NCBI GenBank assembly: GCA_033763555.1
Contig: JANRKK010000043.1
Coordinates: forward strand, 80,400 to 144,399
Direction of reading: 5' to 3'
DNA: 64,000 nucleotides
Origin: JALYJG01 sp033763555
GTDB taxonomy: Bacteria > Pseudomonadota > Alphaproteobacteria > UBA9219
The translations under genes and the position numbers were made by a program. Position 1 is the first letter of the stretch. Each line of letters begins with the position of its first letter. The notes below the pieces were generated by a model that saw only the letters and a program-made list of their open reading frames with translations, was not told the DNA's origin and made no database searches. Positions 30,556 to 41,357 of this stretch are shown one piece after another.

Positions 30556-31931
30556 TCTCTGTTCACCACCGCACCCGTCTTTCCATCATTAAATTCAATG
30601 CTTATTGCATCGCCACCACGCAGTTGCCTGCTGCTGATGACGACCTGGCCTTGCGCATTCTGTACCAGCGCATAGCCGCGGCCCAGCACCGCGCGCGGCG
30701 AAAGATGGCCGAGCGCCGTGCCGAGCGTGTCCATCCGGTTCTGCCAGCGTGTCAGGTTTTCGCGCAGCGCCGCTTCCTGTCTTTGTCCCAGATGCGCCAG
30801 TTTCTGTGTTGCGAGCTGCAGCAGATCACGCGGATGGCGGAGACGTCCTGCTGCCTCGGCCACGCGGCCCGCGCGACGCTCGAAATAGGCCTGCCAGGCC
30901 AGCATTAAACGCTCGGCTTTTTCATCCAATCGCTGCGACAAAGGTTCCAGCACCCGCGCCGGGTCGCCGAGTGCGCGTTCGGTCAGACTCAACCGTTCGC
31001 GGCGGTCTTCAATCATGCGGCGCATAGCCTGCACCAGCCTTATGCCTTCTTCCGCTACCTGTTCCAGTAAATCGTCGCGCACAGGCACGGCCATTTCGGC
31101 AGCCGCGGTCGGCGTCGGCGCGCGGATGTCGGCGGCGAAATCGATTAGCGTCGTATCGGCCTCATGCCCCACGGCGGAAATGACCGGGATGCGGCTGGCG
31201 GCCACGGCGCGCACCACATTTTCCTCGTTGAACGGCATCAAATCTTCAATCGAACCGCCGCCGCGCGCGACGATCAGCAAATCAGGCCGCGGAATTTTTC
31301 CACCTTCCGGAAGATCGTTAAATCCCCTGATCGCCGTAGCGATCTGTTCCGCGGCACCTTCGCCCTGCACCAGAACGGGCCAGACCAGCACATGGCGCGG
31401 GAAACGGTCTTCCAGCCGATGCAGAATATCGCGGATGACTGCCCCTGTCGGCGAGGTCACGACGCCGATAACTTCCGGCAGAAACGGCAGGGCGCGCTTG
31501 CGCTCGGCACCGAACAATCCTTCGACCGCCAGTTTCTTTTTCCGTTCTTCCAGAAGTTTGAGCAGCGCACCCATGCCCGCCAGCGCCATGCCTTCGACGG
31601 TCAATTGGTAATTCGACCGTGCGGGATAGGTCGTCAGCCGTCCAGTACAGATGACCTCCATGCCATCCTCGGGCTTGATGCCGAGTTTGGCGTGTTGCCC
31701 TTTCCAGCAGACGGAGGCGAGAACCGCTTCCTCATCCTTCAGATTGAAATAGACATGCCCGCTGGGCGCAATCTTGAAACCGCTGATCTCCCCCCGTACG
31801 CGCACAAGGCCGAAAGTTTCCTCGACCGTCTTTTTCAGCAGGCGGGAAATCTCACCAACGCCGAATTCCGGCAGATTGCTGCCGGGACGGGGCGCGTCAA
31901 ACAAAGTGGATTGCGTCTTGGCGCGGGACAT
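30552..31931 (-). CDS. xseA: Exodeoxyribonuclease VII large subunit XseA
   Basis: 459 aa. An N-terminal OB fold (about 15-115) is followed by the catalytic domain with TSPTGAVIRDILHRLEDRFP, RGGGSIEDLMPFNEENV and GHEADTTLIDFAAD, then a long helical coiled-coil region (about 280-400, QRLDEKAERLM...) and a C-terminal strand segment RGYALVQN. It forms the nuclease that trims single-stranded DNA ends with XseB, which is not in the window. The ATG at 31931 is preferred over a TTG at 31937. Confidence 0.95.
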   Translation of the reverse strand: MSRAKTQSTLFDAPRPGSNLPEFGVGEISRLLKKTVEETFGLVRVRGEISGFKIAPSGHVYFNLKDEEAVLASVCWKGQHAKLGIKPEDGMEVICTGRLTTYPARSNYQLTVEGMALAGMGALLKLLEERKKKLAVEGLFGAERKRALPFLPEVIGVVTSPTGAVIRDILHRLEDRFPRHVLVWPVLVQGEGAAEQIATAIRGFNDLPEGGKIPRPDLLIVARGGGSIEDLMPFNEENVVRAVAASRIPVISAVGHEADTTLIDFAADIRAPTPTAAAEMAVPVRDDLLEQVAEEGIRLVQAMRRMIEDRRERLSLTERALGDPARVLEPLSQRLDEKAERLMLAWQAYFERRAGRVAEAAGRLRHPRDLLQLATQKLAHLGQRQEAALRENLTRWQNRMDTLGTALGHLSPRAVLGRGYALVQNAQGQVVISSRQLRGGDAISIEFNDGKTGAVVNRD

Positions 31932-31975
31932 GGTCAAACCATAGCCTTGGAAGAAGCCAAAAGCGAGGGCATCCC

Positions 31976-32539
31976 ATGCGCAAACTTCTTACATTTTCCC
32001 TTATCCTCCTGCTCGCCGCCTGCATTGATGTCGATGATTTCGGCGCCTATTGGGCCAAGGCGTCACTTGATCCGGCGCTTCGGGGCGACTGGTTAACTGT
32101 TAAAAATGAAAAAGGGGACGATGCCCCACAGAAATGGCGATTTATAGAAAAGCAAGGCGCCTATAAAGCGCAGCCCTACTCTATGGATGGTCAAAAAGAA
32201 AACGGAGAGGAATATCCTGTAAAAACCTTCACGGTAGGGCCGTATAAATTCTTCATGCGCGGACAAACCGACAAACTCGGCGGCTATTTACTTCGGTATC
32301 AGATCACGGATGGCAAACTGGTCGTATACATGTTGAATGATAGTGCCATGGAAAAATTCATGAATAAAAATTACCCTAACCGCCGTAACATTTATATGGG
32401 TGAAAGCTGGGGCAAACCTGAATTAAAAATCAAAAAATTTGACGGAGATGTTTACAAAATACTCGCTGCCATTCCTGATGATGAAACCTATTGGCATGGC
32501 GAAGTAAAGCTTGCGAGAATAAAGCAGGAGACGAAATGA
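31976..32539 (+). CDS. Predicted lipoprotein of unknown function, coupled to purD
   Basis: 187 aa. Signal peptide [15 protein letters not shown] with lipobox LAAC at about 13-16. The mature part is Lys/Tyr-rich with repeated aromatic strands ([29 protein letters not shown]), looking like a small beta-barrel/lipocalin-like periplasmic domain; no family was recognised. AT-richer than purD, whose ATG overlaps its TGA (ATGA). Confidence 0.72.
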   Translation: MRKLLTFSLILLLAACIDVDDFGAYWAKASLDPALRGDWLTVKNEKGDDAPQKWRFIEKQGAYKAQPYSMDGQKENGEEYPVKTFTVGPYKFFMRGQTDKLGGYLLRYQITDGKLVVYMLNDSAMEKFMNKNYPNRRNIYMGESWGKPELKIKKFDGDVYKILAAIPDDETYWHGEVKLARIKQETK

Positions 32540-33822
32540 AAACCCTCGTCATTGGTTCCGGCGGACGGGAACATGCCATGTGCTGGGCCATCGCCAAGTC
32601 GCCGCTTCTCAGCAAACTCTATTGCGCGCCAGGCAATGCGGGCATCGCCGATATAGCCGAATGCCTGCCTATTCCGGTCGACAAGATTGCCGATATTCTT
32701 TCCGCCTGCCGCCACCATCAGATCGACTTCGTTGTCATCGGCCCTGAAATTCCGCTGGCCCTTGGCCTCGCCGATGAGCTTCGCGCCACGGGCATCGCCT
32801 GCTTCGGCCCGTCGAAAGCCGCTGCCGAGATCGAAAGCTCCAAGGGCTTCATGAAAGACTTGGTCGCTCGCGCGGGTGTGCCGACGGCCGTCTATAAACG
32901 CTTTCATCATTCCGAATCCGCCAAAGCCTATGTCCGCAAGCAAGGCGCGCCGATTGTGGTGAAGGCCGATGGCCTCGCCGCCGGAAAAGGCGTGACCGTC
33001 GCGCACACTATTGAGGAAGCCTGCGCCGCCATCGACGAAGCCATGGTGCAGAAAGCCTTTGGCGATTCCGGCGCCGCGCTGGTGATCGAGGAATTTATGG
33101 AAGGCGAGGAAGCCAGTTTCTTCGCGCTATGCGACGGCGAAACCGTTCTGCCTTTCGCGGCGGCACAAGACCACAAGGCCGTGTTCGACGGCGACAAGGG
33201 CCCCAACACAGGCGGCATGGGCGCCTATTCGCCCGCACCCATCGTCGATGCGGCGATGCAGGAACGCATCATGCGCGAGATTATCCACCCGACCGTCAAG
33301 GCGATGCGCGAAGCGGGGCGGCCCTTTACCGGTGTTTTGTTTGCAGGACTTATGATCACCAAGGCGGGGCCGAGGCTGATTGAATTCAACGCGCGTTTCG
33401 GTGACCCGGAAACGCAGGCGATGTTGCTGCGCCTGAAATCCGATCTGCTGGCGTTGCTTTATGCCGCTGCCAAGGGGATGCTGGATGGTATCGAGATTCA
33501 CTGGCACGACCGCGCGGCGCTTTGTGTCGTCATGGCAGCGGAGGGTTATCCCGGCACTTATAAGAAGAACACGATCATTCGCGGGTTGGATGAAGCGGCG
33601 GCCTTGACGGATACGGTTGTGTTCCATGCCGGAACCGCGCGTGACGATGCTGGCAATATCATCGCCATCGGCGGGCGGGTTTTGAATGTCTGCGGCTGGG
33701 GCTTAACCATCACCGAGGCACAGGCGCGTGCCTATGAGGCGGTCGACAAAATCACCTGGCCCGAAGGCTTCTGCCGCCGCGATATCGGCTGGCGCGCGAT
33801 CGAAAAAACGAAGGCGGCCTAG
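32536..33822 (+). CDS. purD: Phosphoribosylamine-glycine ligase PurD
   Basis: 428 aa, ATP-grasp enzyme of purine synthesis that joins phosphoribosylamine with glycine. Motifs: [11 protein letters not shown] at the start, [18 protein letters not shown]-binding [31 protein letters not shown], and [19 protein letters not shown]. The ATG at 32536 is the biological start because residues upstream have no family counterpart. Its stop overlaps the next convergent gene within CTAG. Confidence 0.97.
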   Translation: MKTLVIGSGGREHAMCWAIAKSPLLSKLYCAPGNAGIADIAECLPIPVDKIADILSACRHHQIDFVVIGPEIPLALGLADELRATGIACFGPSKAAAEIESSKGFMKDLVARAGVPTAVYKRFHHSESAKAYVRKQGAPIVVKADGLAAGKGVTVAHTIEEACAAIDEAMVQKAFGDSGAALVIEEFMEGEEASFFALCDGETVLPFAAAQDHKAVFDGDKGPNTGGMGAYSPAPIVDAAMQERIMREIIHPTVKAMREAGRPFTGVLFAGLMITKAGPRLIEFNARFGDPETQAMLLRLKSDLLALLYAAAKGMLDGIEIHWHDRAALCVVMAAEGYPGTYKKNTIIRGLDEAAALTDTVVFHAGTARDDAGNIIAIGGRVLNVCGWGLTITEAQARAYEAVDKITWPEGFCRRDIGWRAIEKTKAA

Positions 33823-34247
33823 CTTTGAAGTTTTGCCAATATGCGAGTTACGAAACCACGAGGCGGCTGCAAACAGGCAGTCAATGCGCTTTCTTCTCTT
33901 GAGAGTTTGACATAAGCCCGCTGGGCTTCAATTTCTGTTTCGATGTATGCGGGAATAGAATCTTTATGTTGTGCACTTTCCTGTACCAAAACACTCATGG
34001 CTTCTTTCATGCCCCGAATAATGCTAAGATTCGGATACGGATAATCTAGGTCTGCATGTGAATAGTCTGAAGCTCGCAACTCCCTCTCAAGTTTTGAAAG
34101 GTCGGCATAGTTTGCAGCTGCCCGGGCCCTAAGATTGCCGTGTACAGTATCAATGTGAGACTCTGAGTTATTATTAAAAATTTCTCTTGCCGATGCCTTC
34201 ATGACAAAGATGATCTTCATTTCCCGATCAAAGTGAGATTCACTCAT
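33819..34247 (-). CDS. Hypothetical protein, 142 aa
   Basis: Not recognised. The ATG at 34247 is preceded by GGGAG at a good distance. The sequence is soluble and mostly helical ([36 protein letters not shown]). It is AT-richer than purD and holA, between which it sits, and ends in a 4-bp stop overlap with purD. No function is proposed. Confidence 0.6.
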   Translation of the reverse strand: MSESHFDREMKIIFVMKASAREIFNNNSESHIDTVHGNLRARAAANYADLSKLERELRASDYSHADLDYPYPNLSIIRGMKEAMSVLVQESAQHKDSIPAYIETEIEAQRAYVKLSREESALTACLQPPRGFVTRILAKLQS

Positions 34248-34361
34248 GTTTATCTCCCGGTCAAAATTGGACCGCAAAAAATATAGAAAAGAAGCAAGCA
34301 GAGTTCAAGGAAATGCCTTGGCTGCGCGTTAACCATACGGCCTGCTGCTAAATCGCAAATA

Positions 34362-35372
34362 CTACGCCGCCAACCCCAACAGCGTCTGCGCACACAGTGC
34401 CGCATCCGGCGTTCCGGTACGTTTCACCGCCGCTTCGGCTTCGTACAAACGTTCCAGCGCGCGCGACAAACGCACCGCTGACCAGCGCGGCAGTTGCGCA
34501 CCCATGGATTCCGCGTGTTTCCAGAAAACGGGCGGCTGCAATTTCTTCACGGCTTCACCCGCGCTCGCCCCGCCATCCATTTGTCCGCGTGCCCACTGCA
34601 GGCGCATGAAATGCCGCTGTGCCGCGCGCAACACGGCAACCGGCGAGGTTTGCTCTTCCATCAAACGGTCGATCAGAAGCCGCACCTTGCGCGCATCACC
34701 GCCGCCGACGGCGAAGACCAGATCATCCAGCTCTGCCGCGCCCGCATCCTGCACCACCGCGCGTACGTCTTCGATGGAAATGCCGCTGGCGCCTTTTGCG
34801 TAGGTCGCCAGTTTTTCCAGCTCGCTACGCATCGCCATCCGGTCAGGTGGCAGCACATCGCCCAAAAACAAAATCACATCGCGCGGCGCGTTAACGCCTT
34901 CGGCTTTCAGAATATTGGCAATCACGCGCTGCCGCGCGGGGCCTTCCTCCACATAACAGGCGATCGCCGCCGCCTGCTCATCCCCTTCGCACAGGCTGCG
35001 CAGCTTGGAACGTTTTTCCAGATCGCTCCCTTCGATCAGCAACAGACTGTCGGTCGCAGGCATATCGGCCAGAAGCGCCGTCAGCGCGCCCGCGACATTA
35101 TCGCCCGCCTGCTGGATGCGCACCAAACGCTGCCCGCCGCCCAATGCCTGCGCCGCCATTTCATCCATCAGCCGCGCGGGGTCTTCGGCCAGCATCGCCC
35201 CGGTCAGCAGCGCAACGCGGAACGGGTCCTGCAGATCGGGCACGGTTTTTTTCGCCAGCGCCTCGGCCCGTTCCCGCACCAATCCGGCATCCGGCCCATA
35301 GACCAGAACCGCCCGCGCCCTGGGGTCGGGCTTTTGCAGAAAGGCAGTTGTTTGGGCAGCGGTCAGTTTCAT
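34362..35372 (-). CDS. holA: DNA polymerase III subunit delta HolA
   Basis: 336 aa, the usual length. It is the wrench subunit of the clamp loader that opens the sliding clamp. Seen are VLVYGPDAGLVRERAEAL at the start of the AAA-like domain, the loop RLVRIQQAGDN, LLLIEGSDLEKRSKLR, and the helical C-terminal collar with LMRLQWARGQM. The gene is divergent from groESL with 246 bp between them. Confidence 0.9.
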   Translation of the reverse strand: MKLTAAQTTAFLQKPDPRARAVLVYGPDAGLVRERAEALAKKTVPDLQDPFRVALLTGAMLAEDPARLMDEMAAQALGGGQRLVRIQQAGDNVAGALTALLADMPATDSLLLIEGSDLEKRSKLRSLCEGDEQAAAIACYVEEGPARQRVIANILKAEGVNAPRDVILFLGDVLPPDRMAMRSELEKLATYAKGASGISIEDVRAVVQDAGAAELDDLVFAVGGGDARKVRLLIDRLMEEQTSPVAVLRAAQRHFMRLQWARGQMDGGASAGEAVKKLQPPVFWKHAESMGAQLPRWSAVRLSRALERLYEAEAAVKRTGTPDAALCAQTLLGLAA

Positions 35373-35463
35373 GGGGTCAAAGGCCTGTGAAAACCAAGGC
35401 TTACTTACTACCGCACCCGGCCCCCGGGCGCAAAAAAAATCATGGCCAAAAAGTTAACAAACC

Positions 35464-35492
35464 CTTGAAACCTCCTATAAATTACCCTATTT
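35464..35492 (+). promoter_or_regulatory. Candidate RpoH (sigma-32) promoter of groESL
   Basis: CTTG (35464-35467), an 18-base spacer, then CCTATTT (35486-35492) is a perfect fit to CTTG-N17/18-CYTATNT. It leaves a leader of about 120 bases before groES. No CIRCE element (TTAGCACTC-N9-GAGTGCTAA) is present in the 35373-35618 gap. Confidence 0.72.
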
Positions 35493-35618
35493 GACTGCTT
35501 ACACCGCTGATGGGGCGCTCTGCCCGGTCGGCGGGAGGCTTCGGCCCCGGGATAACCGGTACCCTGCCGATGGTTTCACATTCAAAACGATGGTTCTTAA
35601 ACCGAAGGAGTATGAAGT

Positions 35619-35933
35619 ATGAAATTCCGTCCCCTGCATGACCGCGTGGTCGTCCGTCGCATCGAAGGTGATGAACGTACCGCTGGCGGCATCATCATCC
35701 CCGACACCGCCAAGGAAAAGCCGCAGGAAGGCGAAATCATCGCCGTCGGCGCAGGCGCGCGTGACGAAAGCGGCAAGATTGTCGCCCTCGATGTGAAGTC
35801 AGGCGATCGCGTCTTGTTCGGCAAATGGTCCGGTACAGAAGTGAAGATCGATGGCGAAGACCTTCTGATCATGAAGGAATCCGACATCATGGGCGTGATT
35901 GAAACATCCACGAAAAGCCGCAAGGCCGCTTAA
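35619..35933 (+). CDS. groES: Co-chaperonin GroES
   Basis: 104 aa. [19 protein letters not shown] and the mobile loop that docks on GroEL are clear, with [18 protein letters not shown]. It caps the GroEL ring during protein folding. The AAGGAG is 9 bases before the ATG. groEL follows after 40 bp. Confidence 0.97.
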   Translation: MKFRPLHDRVVVRRIEGDERTAGGIIIPDTAKEKPQEGEIIAVGAGARDESGKIVALDVKSGDRVLFGKWSGTEVKIDGEDLLIMKESDIMGVIETSTKSRKAA

Positions 35934-35961
35934 GTATTTTAACACTGACACTACAACCTGA

Positions 35962-37620
<1,659 letters not shown>

Positions 37621-37720
37621 AGGCGTCTTAGCGCCGTCCTCGCGCAAGCGAGGACTCTAGCTTAGAGCCTCTTATCCCTCGAAGCTGCGTAGCAGCGTAG
37701 GGGGACTAGCTCTGCCAAAG
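37621..37720 (+). other. Structured groEL 3' region with consecutive hairpins
   Basis: Between the groEL stop and its terminator lie four small hairpins in a row. They are GGCG/CGCC near 37623-37635, GTCCTCGC-GCAA-GCGAGGAC (37636-37655, an 8-bp stem with a GNRA-type loop), CTCTA-GCT-TAGAG (37655-37667) and GCTGC-GTA-GCAGC (37684-37696). They are transcribed with groEL. No known family was recognised. Confidence 0.55.
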
Positions 37721-37724
37721 ATAT

Positions 37725-37755
37725 AAGGGCCGCAGGCAACTGCGGCCCTTTTTTC
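37725..37755 (+). terminator. Intrinsic terminator of groESL
   Basis: Perfect 10-bp stem AAGGGCCGCA / TGCGGCCCTT with loop GGCAAC and a following T-run. It is the first strong rho-independent signal after groEL. Confidence 0.9.
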
Positions 37756-37818
37756 TATGTGGGATTATGCAAATTTCAGTTCAACCGCTTGGTAAATGAC
37801 GCTATAGACACTCCCGTT

Positions 37819-37881
37819 ACGGAGGGGTGGCCGAGTGCCCGCGCGTCGGAGGGCGCGCAAATTTTAAGTCAACCACTCGGC
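37819..37881 (+). pseudogene. Truncated tRNA-Ser copy
   Basis: Bases 37819-37837 repeat exactly the AC plus first 17 bases of the complete tRNA-Ser (ggaggggtggccgagtg) 88 bp downstream, then diverge. The segment ends with tcaaccactcggc at 37869-37881, the reverse complement of the tRNA D-arm segment, so the fragment can fold back on itself. A partial duplication or decayed integration site is likely. No anticodon arm remains. Confidence 0.6.
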
Positions 37882-37908
37882 ATTAAGCAGTGCAGACGCA
37901 GAAATAAC

Positions 37909-37999
37909 GGAGGGGTGGCCGAGTGGTTGAAGGCGCTCGCCTGGAAAGCGGGTATACGGCAAAACCGTATCGTGAGTTCGAATCTCATCCCCTCCGCCA
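37909..37999 (+). tRNA. tRNA-Ser, anticodon GGA
   Basis: 91 bases. Acceptor GGAGGGG pairs with CCCCTCC, discriminator G, encoded CCA. Anticodon loop CTGGAAA gives GGA (37943-37945), reading UCC/UCU codons. The long variable arm TATACGG/CCGTATC is that of class II tRNAs, and the T loop TTCGAAT is canonical. An 18-bp palindrome starts inside the 3' acceptor strand. Confidence 0.97.
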
Positions 38000-38032
38000 T
38001 AGATAAGGGCCAATGGCCCTTATCTATGGCGG
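37994..38032 (+). repeat. 18-bp perfect inverted repeat overlapping the tRNA-Ser 3' end
   Basis: Arms 37994-38011 and 38015-38032 are exact reverse complements around AAT. The left arm starts in the acceptor stem and includes the discriminator and CCA. There is no T-run, so simple termination is uncertain; it may serve tRNA end processing or be left by an integration event. Confidence 0.8.
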
Positions 38033-38220
38033 CATGGGTGCAGTGAAGCAGTTGCCGAGTTCGACAATTTTCTTAACGCGCCAAGCGCATGGCGCGAAGG
38101 CAAGTTTAGAAAATTGCCCCTTTGCAAGCGGCACAGCCGCGCAGCAAAGACATCTCACCCCCTCCACCATCGTTAGTTGCCCATGCGCGCAGGGCGCATA
38201 CTGAACCGGATATTGAAGCG

Positions 38221-40056
38221 ATGCTTTCCATACAGAATTTGACGTACCGCATTGGTGGCCGCACTTTACTCGACAATGTCTCGGTCAATATTCCCGCGGG
38301 GCATCGCGTCGGCCTGGTCGGGCCGAATGGCGCTGGCAAATCCACCCTGTTCAAGCTGATCGCAGGCGAGTTGGCGGCGGACGGAGGCGATATTTCGCTG
38401 ATCCGCGGGTCCACCCTCGGCATGGTGCGGCAGGATTTTCCGGATGAGGTCTCGCCGATACTCGATATTGTGTTGGCCACCGACACCGAACGCACCGCCC
38501 TTCTGAAAGAAGCAGAAGCTACCGAAGATCCCGACCGCATCGGCTATATCTATGAAAGGCTGGGCGAGATTAACGCCTATGAAGCACCGTCGCGCGCGGC
38601 CAGCATTCTGGCCGGGCTTGGTTTCGACGAAGCCGCGCAGACCCAGCCTATAACCGCATTCTCAGGCGGCTGGAGGGCGCGAGTTGCGCTGGCTTGCGTG
38701 CTCTTCAGCGAACCGAATGTGCTGCTGCTGGACGAGCCAACCAACCATCTTGATTTTGAATCGCTGGTCTGGCTGGAAAATTTTCTGATGCGTTACCGTA
38801 ACACCATGATCATCATCAGCCATGATCGCGATATTTTGAACAAGACGGTCGATCACATTCTGCATCTTGAAAACAAGAAACTGGTGCAATACACAGGCAA
38901 TTACGATCAATTTGAACGCCGCCGCGCCGAGAAGATGCTGAACCAGCAGGCCCTGCATGAAAAGCAAATGGCGCAAAAAGCGCAGATGATGAAATTCGTC
39001 GACCGATTCCGCGCCACGGCAAGCAAGGCGCGCCAAGCGCAAAGTCGCCTCAAAGCTATCGAGCGCATGGATATCGTCGATGCAGTGATCGCCGACCGCG
39101 TCACCGCCTTTTCCTTTCCGGAACCCAAGGAAATGAAATCGCCCCTGATCCGGCTCGACCATGTCGATGCAGGATATGGCACCGGAAAACCTGTGCTGCG
39201 GCAACTCGGCCTTAGCATCAACCATGACGACCGCATCGCCCTGTTGGGCGCCAACGGCAACGGTAAATCGACACTGGTAAAAATTCTGTCGGGCCGACTG
39301 GCGCCGCTTAGTGGGGAGATTCATAAATCCGGCAAGTTGAAGGTCGGTTACTTTGCGCAGTTCCAGACCGATGAGCTGGAAACCGAACTGACGCCGTTCG
39401 AGACTCTGCAAACGGCTATGCAGGAAGGGTCGGAGGTCAAGGTTCGCGCCATGCTGAGCCGCTTTGGCTTCGACAAACGCAAGGCCGACACGAAAGTCGG
39501 CGAACTGTCGGGCGGTGAAAAGGCCCGCCTGCTGTTTTGCCTGATGAGCTTTGAAGCTCCGCATATCATGCTGCTGGACGAACCTACCAACCACCTCGAT
39601 ATCGATGCGCGTGAAGCCTTGATCCAGGCACTGAATAACTATACGGGTGCGATTATTCTGGTAAGCCACGATCCGCATTTGGTGGAATGCGTCGCCGATC
39701 AGCTCTGGCTGGTGAACGGGGGAAGCTGCGCGCCTTTCCATGATGATCTCGAGAACTACCGCAAGCTGGTAATCCGCCAGCGCAAACTGGAAAAAGAAAA
39801 ACCGACCAAGGAAACAGGCGCTGCTGCGTCAGCGTCTACCGCCACACCTAAGCTTGAAAAAGAAATAGAAAAGCTGGAGCGCCGGGTCGCTGAATTAACG
39901 CATCGCGCACAGGATCTGGAAGGCGAAATCGCCGCCTGCTACGGGCATCCGGGCGACGATAAGAAATTGAAGCCGCTCAACGCTGCCTATGCCGAACTGC
40001 AAAAGGAAAAGACGACAGCCGAAACCATGCTGGCAGAACTGATTGCAAGATTGTGA
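38221..40056 (+). CDS. ABC-F family ATP-binding protein (YheS/Uup-like)
   Basis: 611 aa with two ABC ATPase domains and no membrane segment. Walker A motifs GPNGAGKST (about 35) and GANGNGKST (about 343), signatures FSGGWRARVAL and LSGGEKARL, and DEPTNHLD twice. The charged linker between them and a C-terminal Lys/Glu coiled coil (KLEKEIEKLERRVAEL) are typical of ABC-F proteins that bind ribosomes. The ATG at 38221 opens the first ABC domain (MLSIQNLTYRIG). The exact subfamily is not fixed. Confidence 0.93.
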   Translation: MLSIQNLTYRIGGRTLLDNVSVNIPAGHRVGLVGPNGAGKSTLFKLIAGELAADGGDISLIRGSTLGMVRQDFPDEVSPILDIVLATDTERTALLKEAEATEDPDRIGYIYERLGEINAYEAPSRAASILAGLGFDEAAQTQPITAFSGGWRARVALACVLFSEPNVLLLDEPTNHLDFESLVWLENFLMRYRNTMIIISHDRDILNKTVDHILHLENKKLVQYTGNYDQFERRRAEKMLNQQALHEKQMAQKAQMMKFVDRFRATASKARQAQSRLKAIERMDIVDAVIADRVTAFSFPEPKEMKSPLIRLDHVDAGYGTGKPVLRQLGLSINHDDRIALLGANGNGKSTLVKILSGRLAPLSGEIHKSGKLKVGYFAQFQTDELETELTPFETLQTAMQEGSEVKVRAMLSRFGFDKRKADTKVGELSGGEKARLLFCLMSFEAPHIMLLDEPTNHLDIDAREALIQALNNYTGAIILVSHDPHLVECVADQLWLVNGGSCAPFHDDLENYRKLVIRQRKLEKEKPTKETGAAASASTATPKLEKEIEKLERRVAELTHRAQDLEGEIAACYGHPGDDKKLKPLNAAYAELQKEKTTAETMLAELIARL

Positions 40057-40071
40057 TGTCCGGCAACCGGA

Positions 40072-40926
40072 TTACTGCAAATCCATAAATCCCGGCACGC
40101 GTGCGTTATAGTCCCGGTAAATTCTATCGAATGTTCCGTCGTTCTTCAGCTCGCGCATGGCTGTGCTGAGAAAATTCAACAAATCATGCTCACCCATGGC
40201 GGCATTGACGGTGATGGATTGTCGGCCAAGGTTATATTTCCGGTCGAGGCGCTTCAGCTTCCCTGGATTGTTTTTCATATAATTCTGTGCATCTGCCATG
40301 GACGTGAAGAAAACGTCGGCCTTGCCCGTGGCAACGGATATATAGGCGCTGCTGGTGCCTTCATTTGTCGAAAGCGACAGTGCCTTTGCCTTGGGGAAGC
40401 GCACCTTTGCCTGCATCAGCGTCGGCGTGCCTTCCCACCCGACAATCGTTATGTCAGAGCGGTTAAATGCTTCTTCGGGCGTACCCGTAAAACGATTGTC
40501 GTCGGCACGCACAAAAACTTCAAGATATTGATATCCCACGACCTCACCGAACAACATGCCGCGAGCCCGCGCTGCATTTGCATAGATCGCGGCACAAAAT
40601 GTGTCTGCCTTGCCCGCTCCAAGATCGGCGGGAGCGTTTCCCCAATCTATAAACGTTGTCCATTCGACTTTAAGATTTGCGTGCTCGCCCAAAGCATTCA
40701 TCAAATCGACCAGGAATCCTTCAGGCTTGCCGTTGACACCTTCTTTTTTAAAGAAAGGCTGCCAATCATTATATCCACAACGCAGCGTGCCCGTGCGCAG
40801 AACGCGCTCAAGCGCGGTTTCTTTAGGGCGGCTTAAAATATCCTTGGGAGCAATCAGGTTCGCTCCAAGGACACCCCCCAACAATCCAAGCAACAGGATT
40901 GCTGCACCTGTTTTAAAATTCATCAT
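40072..40926 (-). CDS. Extracellular solute-binding protein, family 3
   Basis: 284 aa with a hydrophobic N-terminal export or anchor segment (TGAAILLLGLLGGVLG) and a bilobed binding-protein body: LRTGTLRCGYNDWQPF, GFLVDLMNALGE, then KADVFFTSMADAQNYM. Amino-acid-type ligands are common in the family. The ATG at 40926 has GAGGA upstream. No transporter genes are adjacent, so it may be an orphan receptor. Confidence 0.82.
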   Translation of the reverse strand: MMNFKTGAAILLLGLLGGVLGANLIAPKDILSRPKETALERVLRTGTLRCGYNDWQPFFKKEGVNGKPEGFLVDLMNALGEHANLKVEWTTFIDWGNAPADLGAGKADTFCAAIYANAARARGMLFGEVVGYQYLEVFVRADDNRFTGTPEEAFNRSDITIVGWEGTPTLMQAKVRFPKAKALSLSTNEGTSSAYISVATGKADVFFTSMADAQNYMKNNPGKLKRLDRKYNLGRQSITVNAAMGEHDLLNFLSTAMRELKNDGTFDRIYRDYNARVPGFMDLQ

Positions 40927-40992
40927 GATTTTCCTCACGACCATCGACTATTAAGTATTACTGCATATTTCCCGTAATCTCCAGCAAGAGAC

Positions 40993-41283
40993 TTAATCAC
41001 CCTTCTTATCCACCAGCGCAGGCCATCGCGACGCGGCCAGCCGTTTTTGCGCCGGGGTCAGGCGTTTCATGGCCGCTTCCCGCTTGCTGGCTTCCGAACG
41101 GTCTTTGCATGGTTTGGCACCGATCATGTGCGAGGGGCGGTTGAGCCGCGTGAACATGGCGCCTTTGCCTGAGCTATGTTTACGGAAACGCTCCGCAAGA
41201 TCAGTGGTGATGCCCGTATAAAGCCTGCCATTCGTGCATTCCAGAAGATAAACAAACCACATGTTTTTTGACTTTTTTGCCAC
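40993..41283 (-). CDS. GIY-YIG nuclease-superfamily protein (YhbQ/UPF0213-like)
   Basis: 96 aa. VYLLECTNGRLYTGIT carries the VYL...YTG form of the GIY-YIG motif, with Arg in ERFRKHSSG and Glu in SKREAAMKRL. Stand-alone small GIY-YIG proteins are of unclear role in DNA repair or recombination. Confidence 0.87.
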   Translation of the reverse strand: MAKKSKNMWFVYLLECTNGRLYTGITTDLAERFRKHSSGKGAMFTRLNRPSHMIGAKPCKDRSEASKREAAMKRLTPAQKRLAASRWPALVDKKGD

Positions 41284-41357
41284 CGCGATGCACCCCGCCA
41301 GTTTTCAGGCCAGGATTTAATCTTTGCCTTGAACGCGGTTTCAGGCAATAAAAATCC

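Noticed and set aside
35373..35618. CIRCE element before groES
   Set aside because: Looked for TTAGCACTC-N9-GAGTGCTAA on both strands; no match with even one complete arm.
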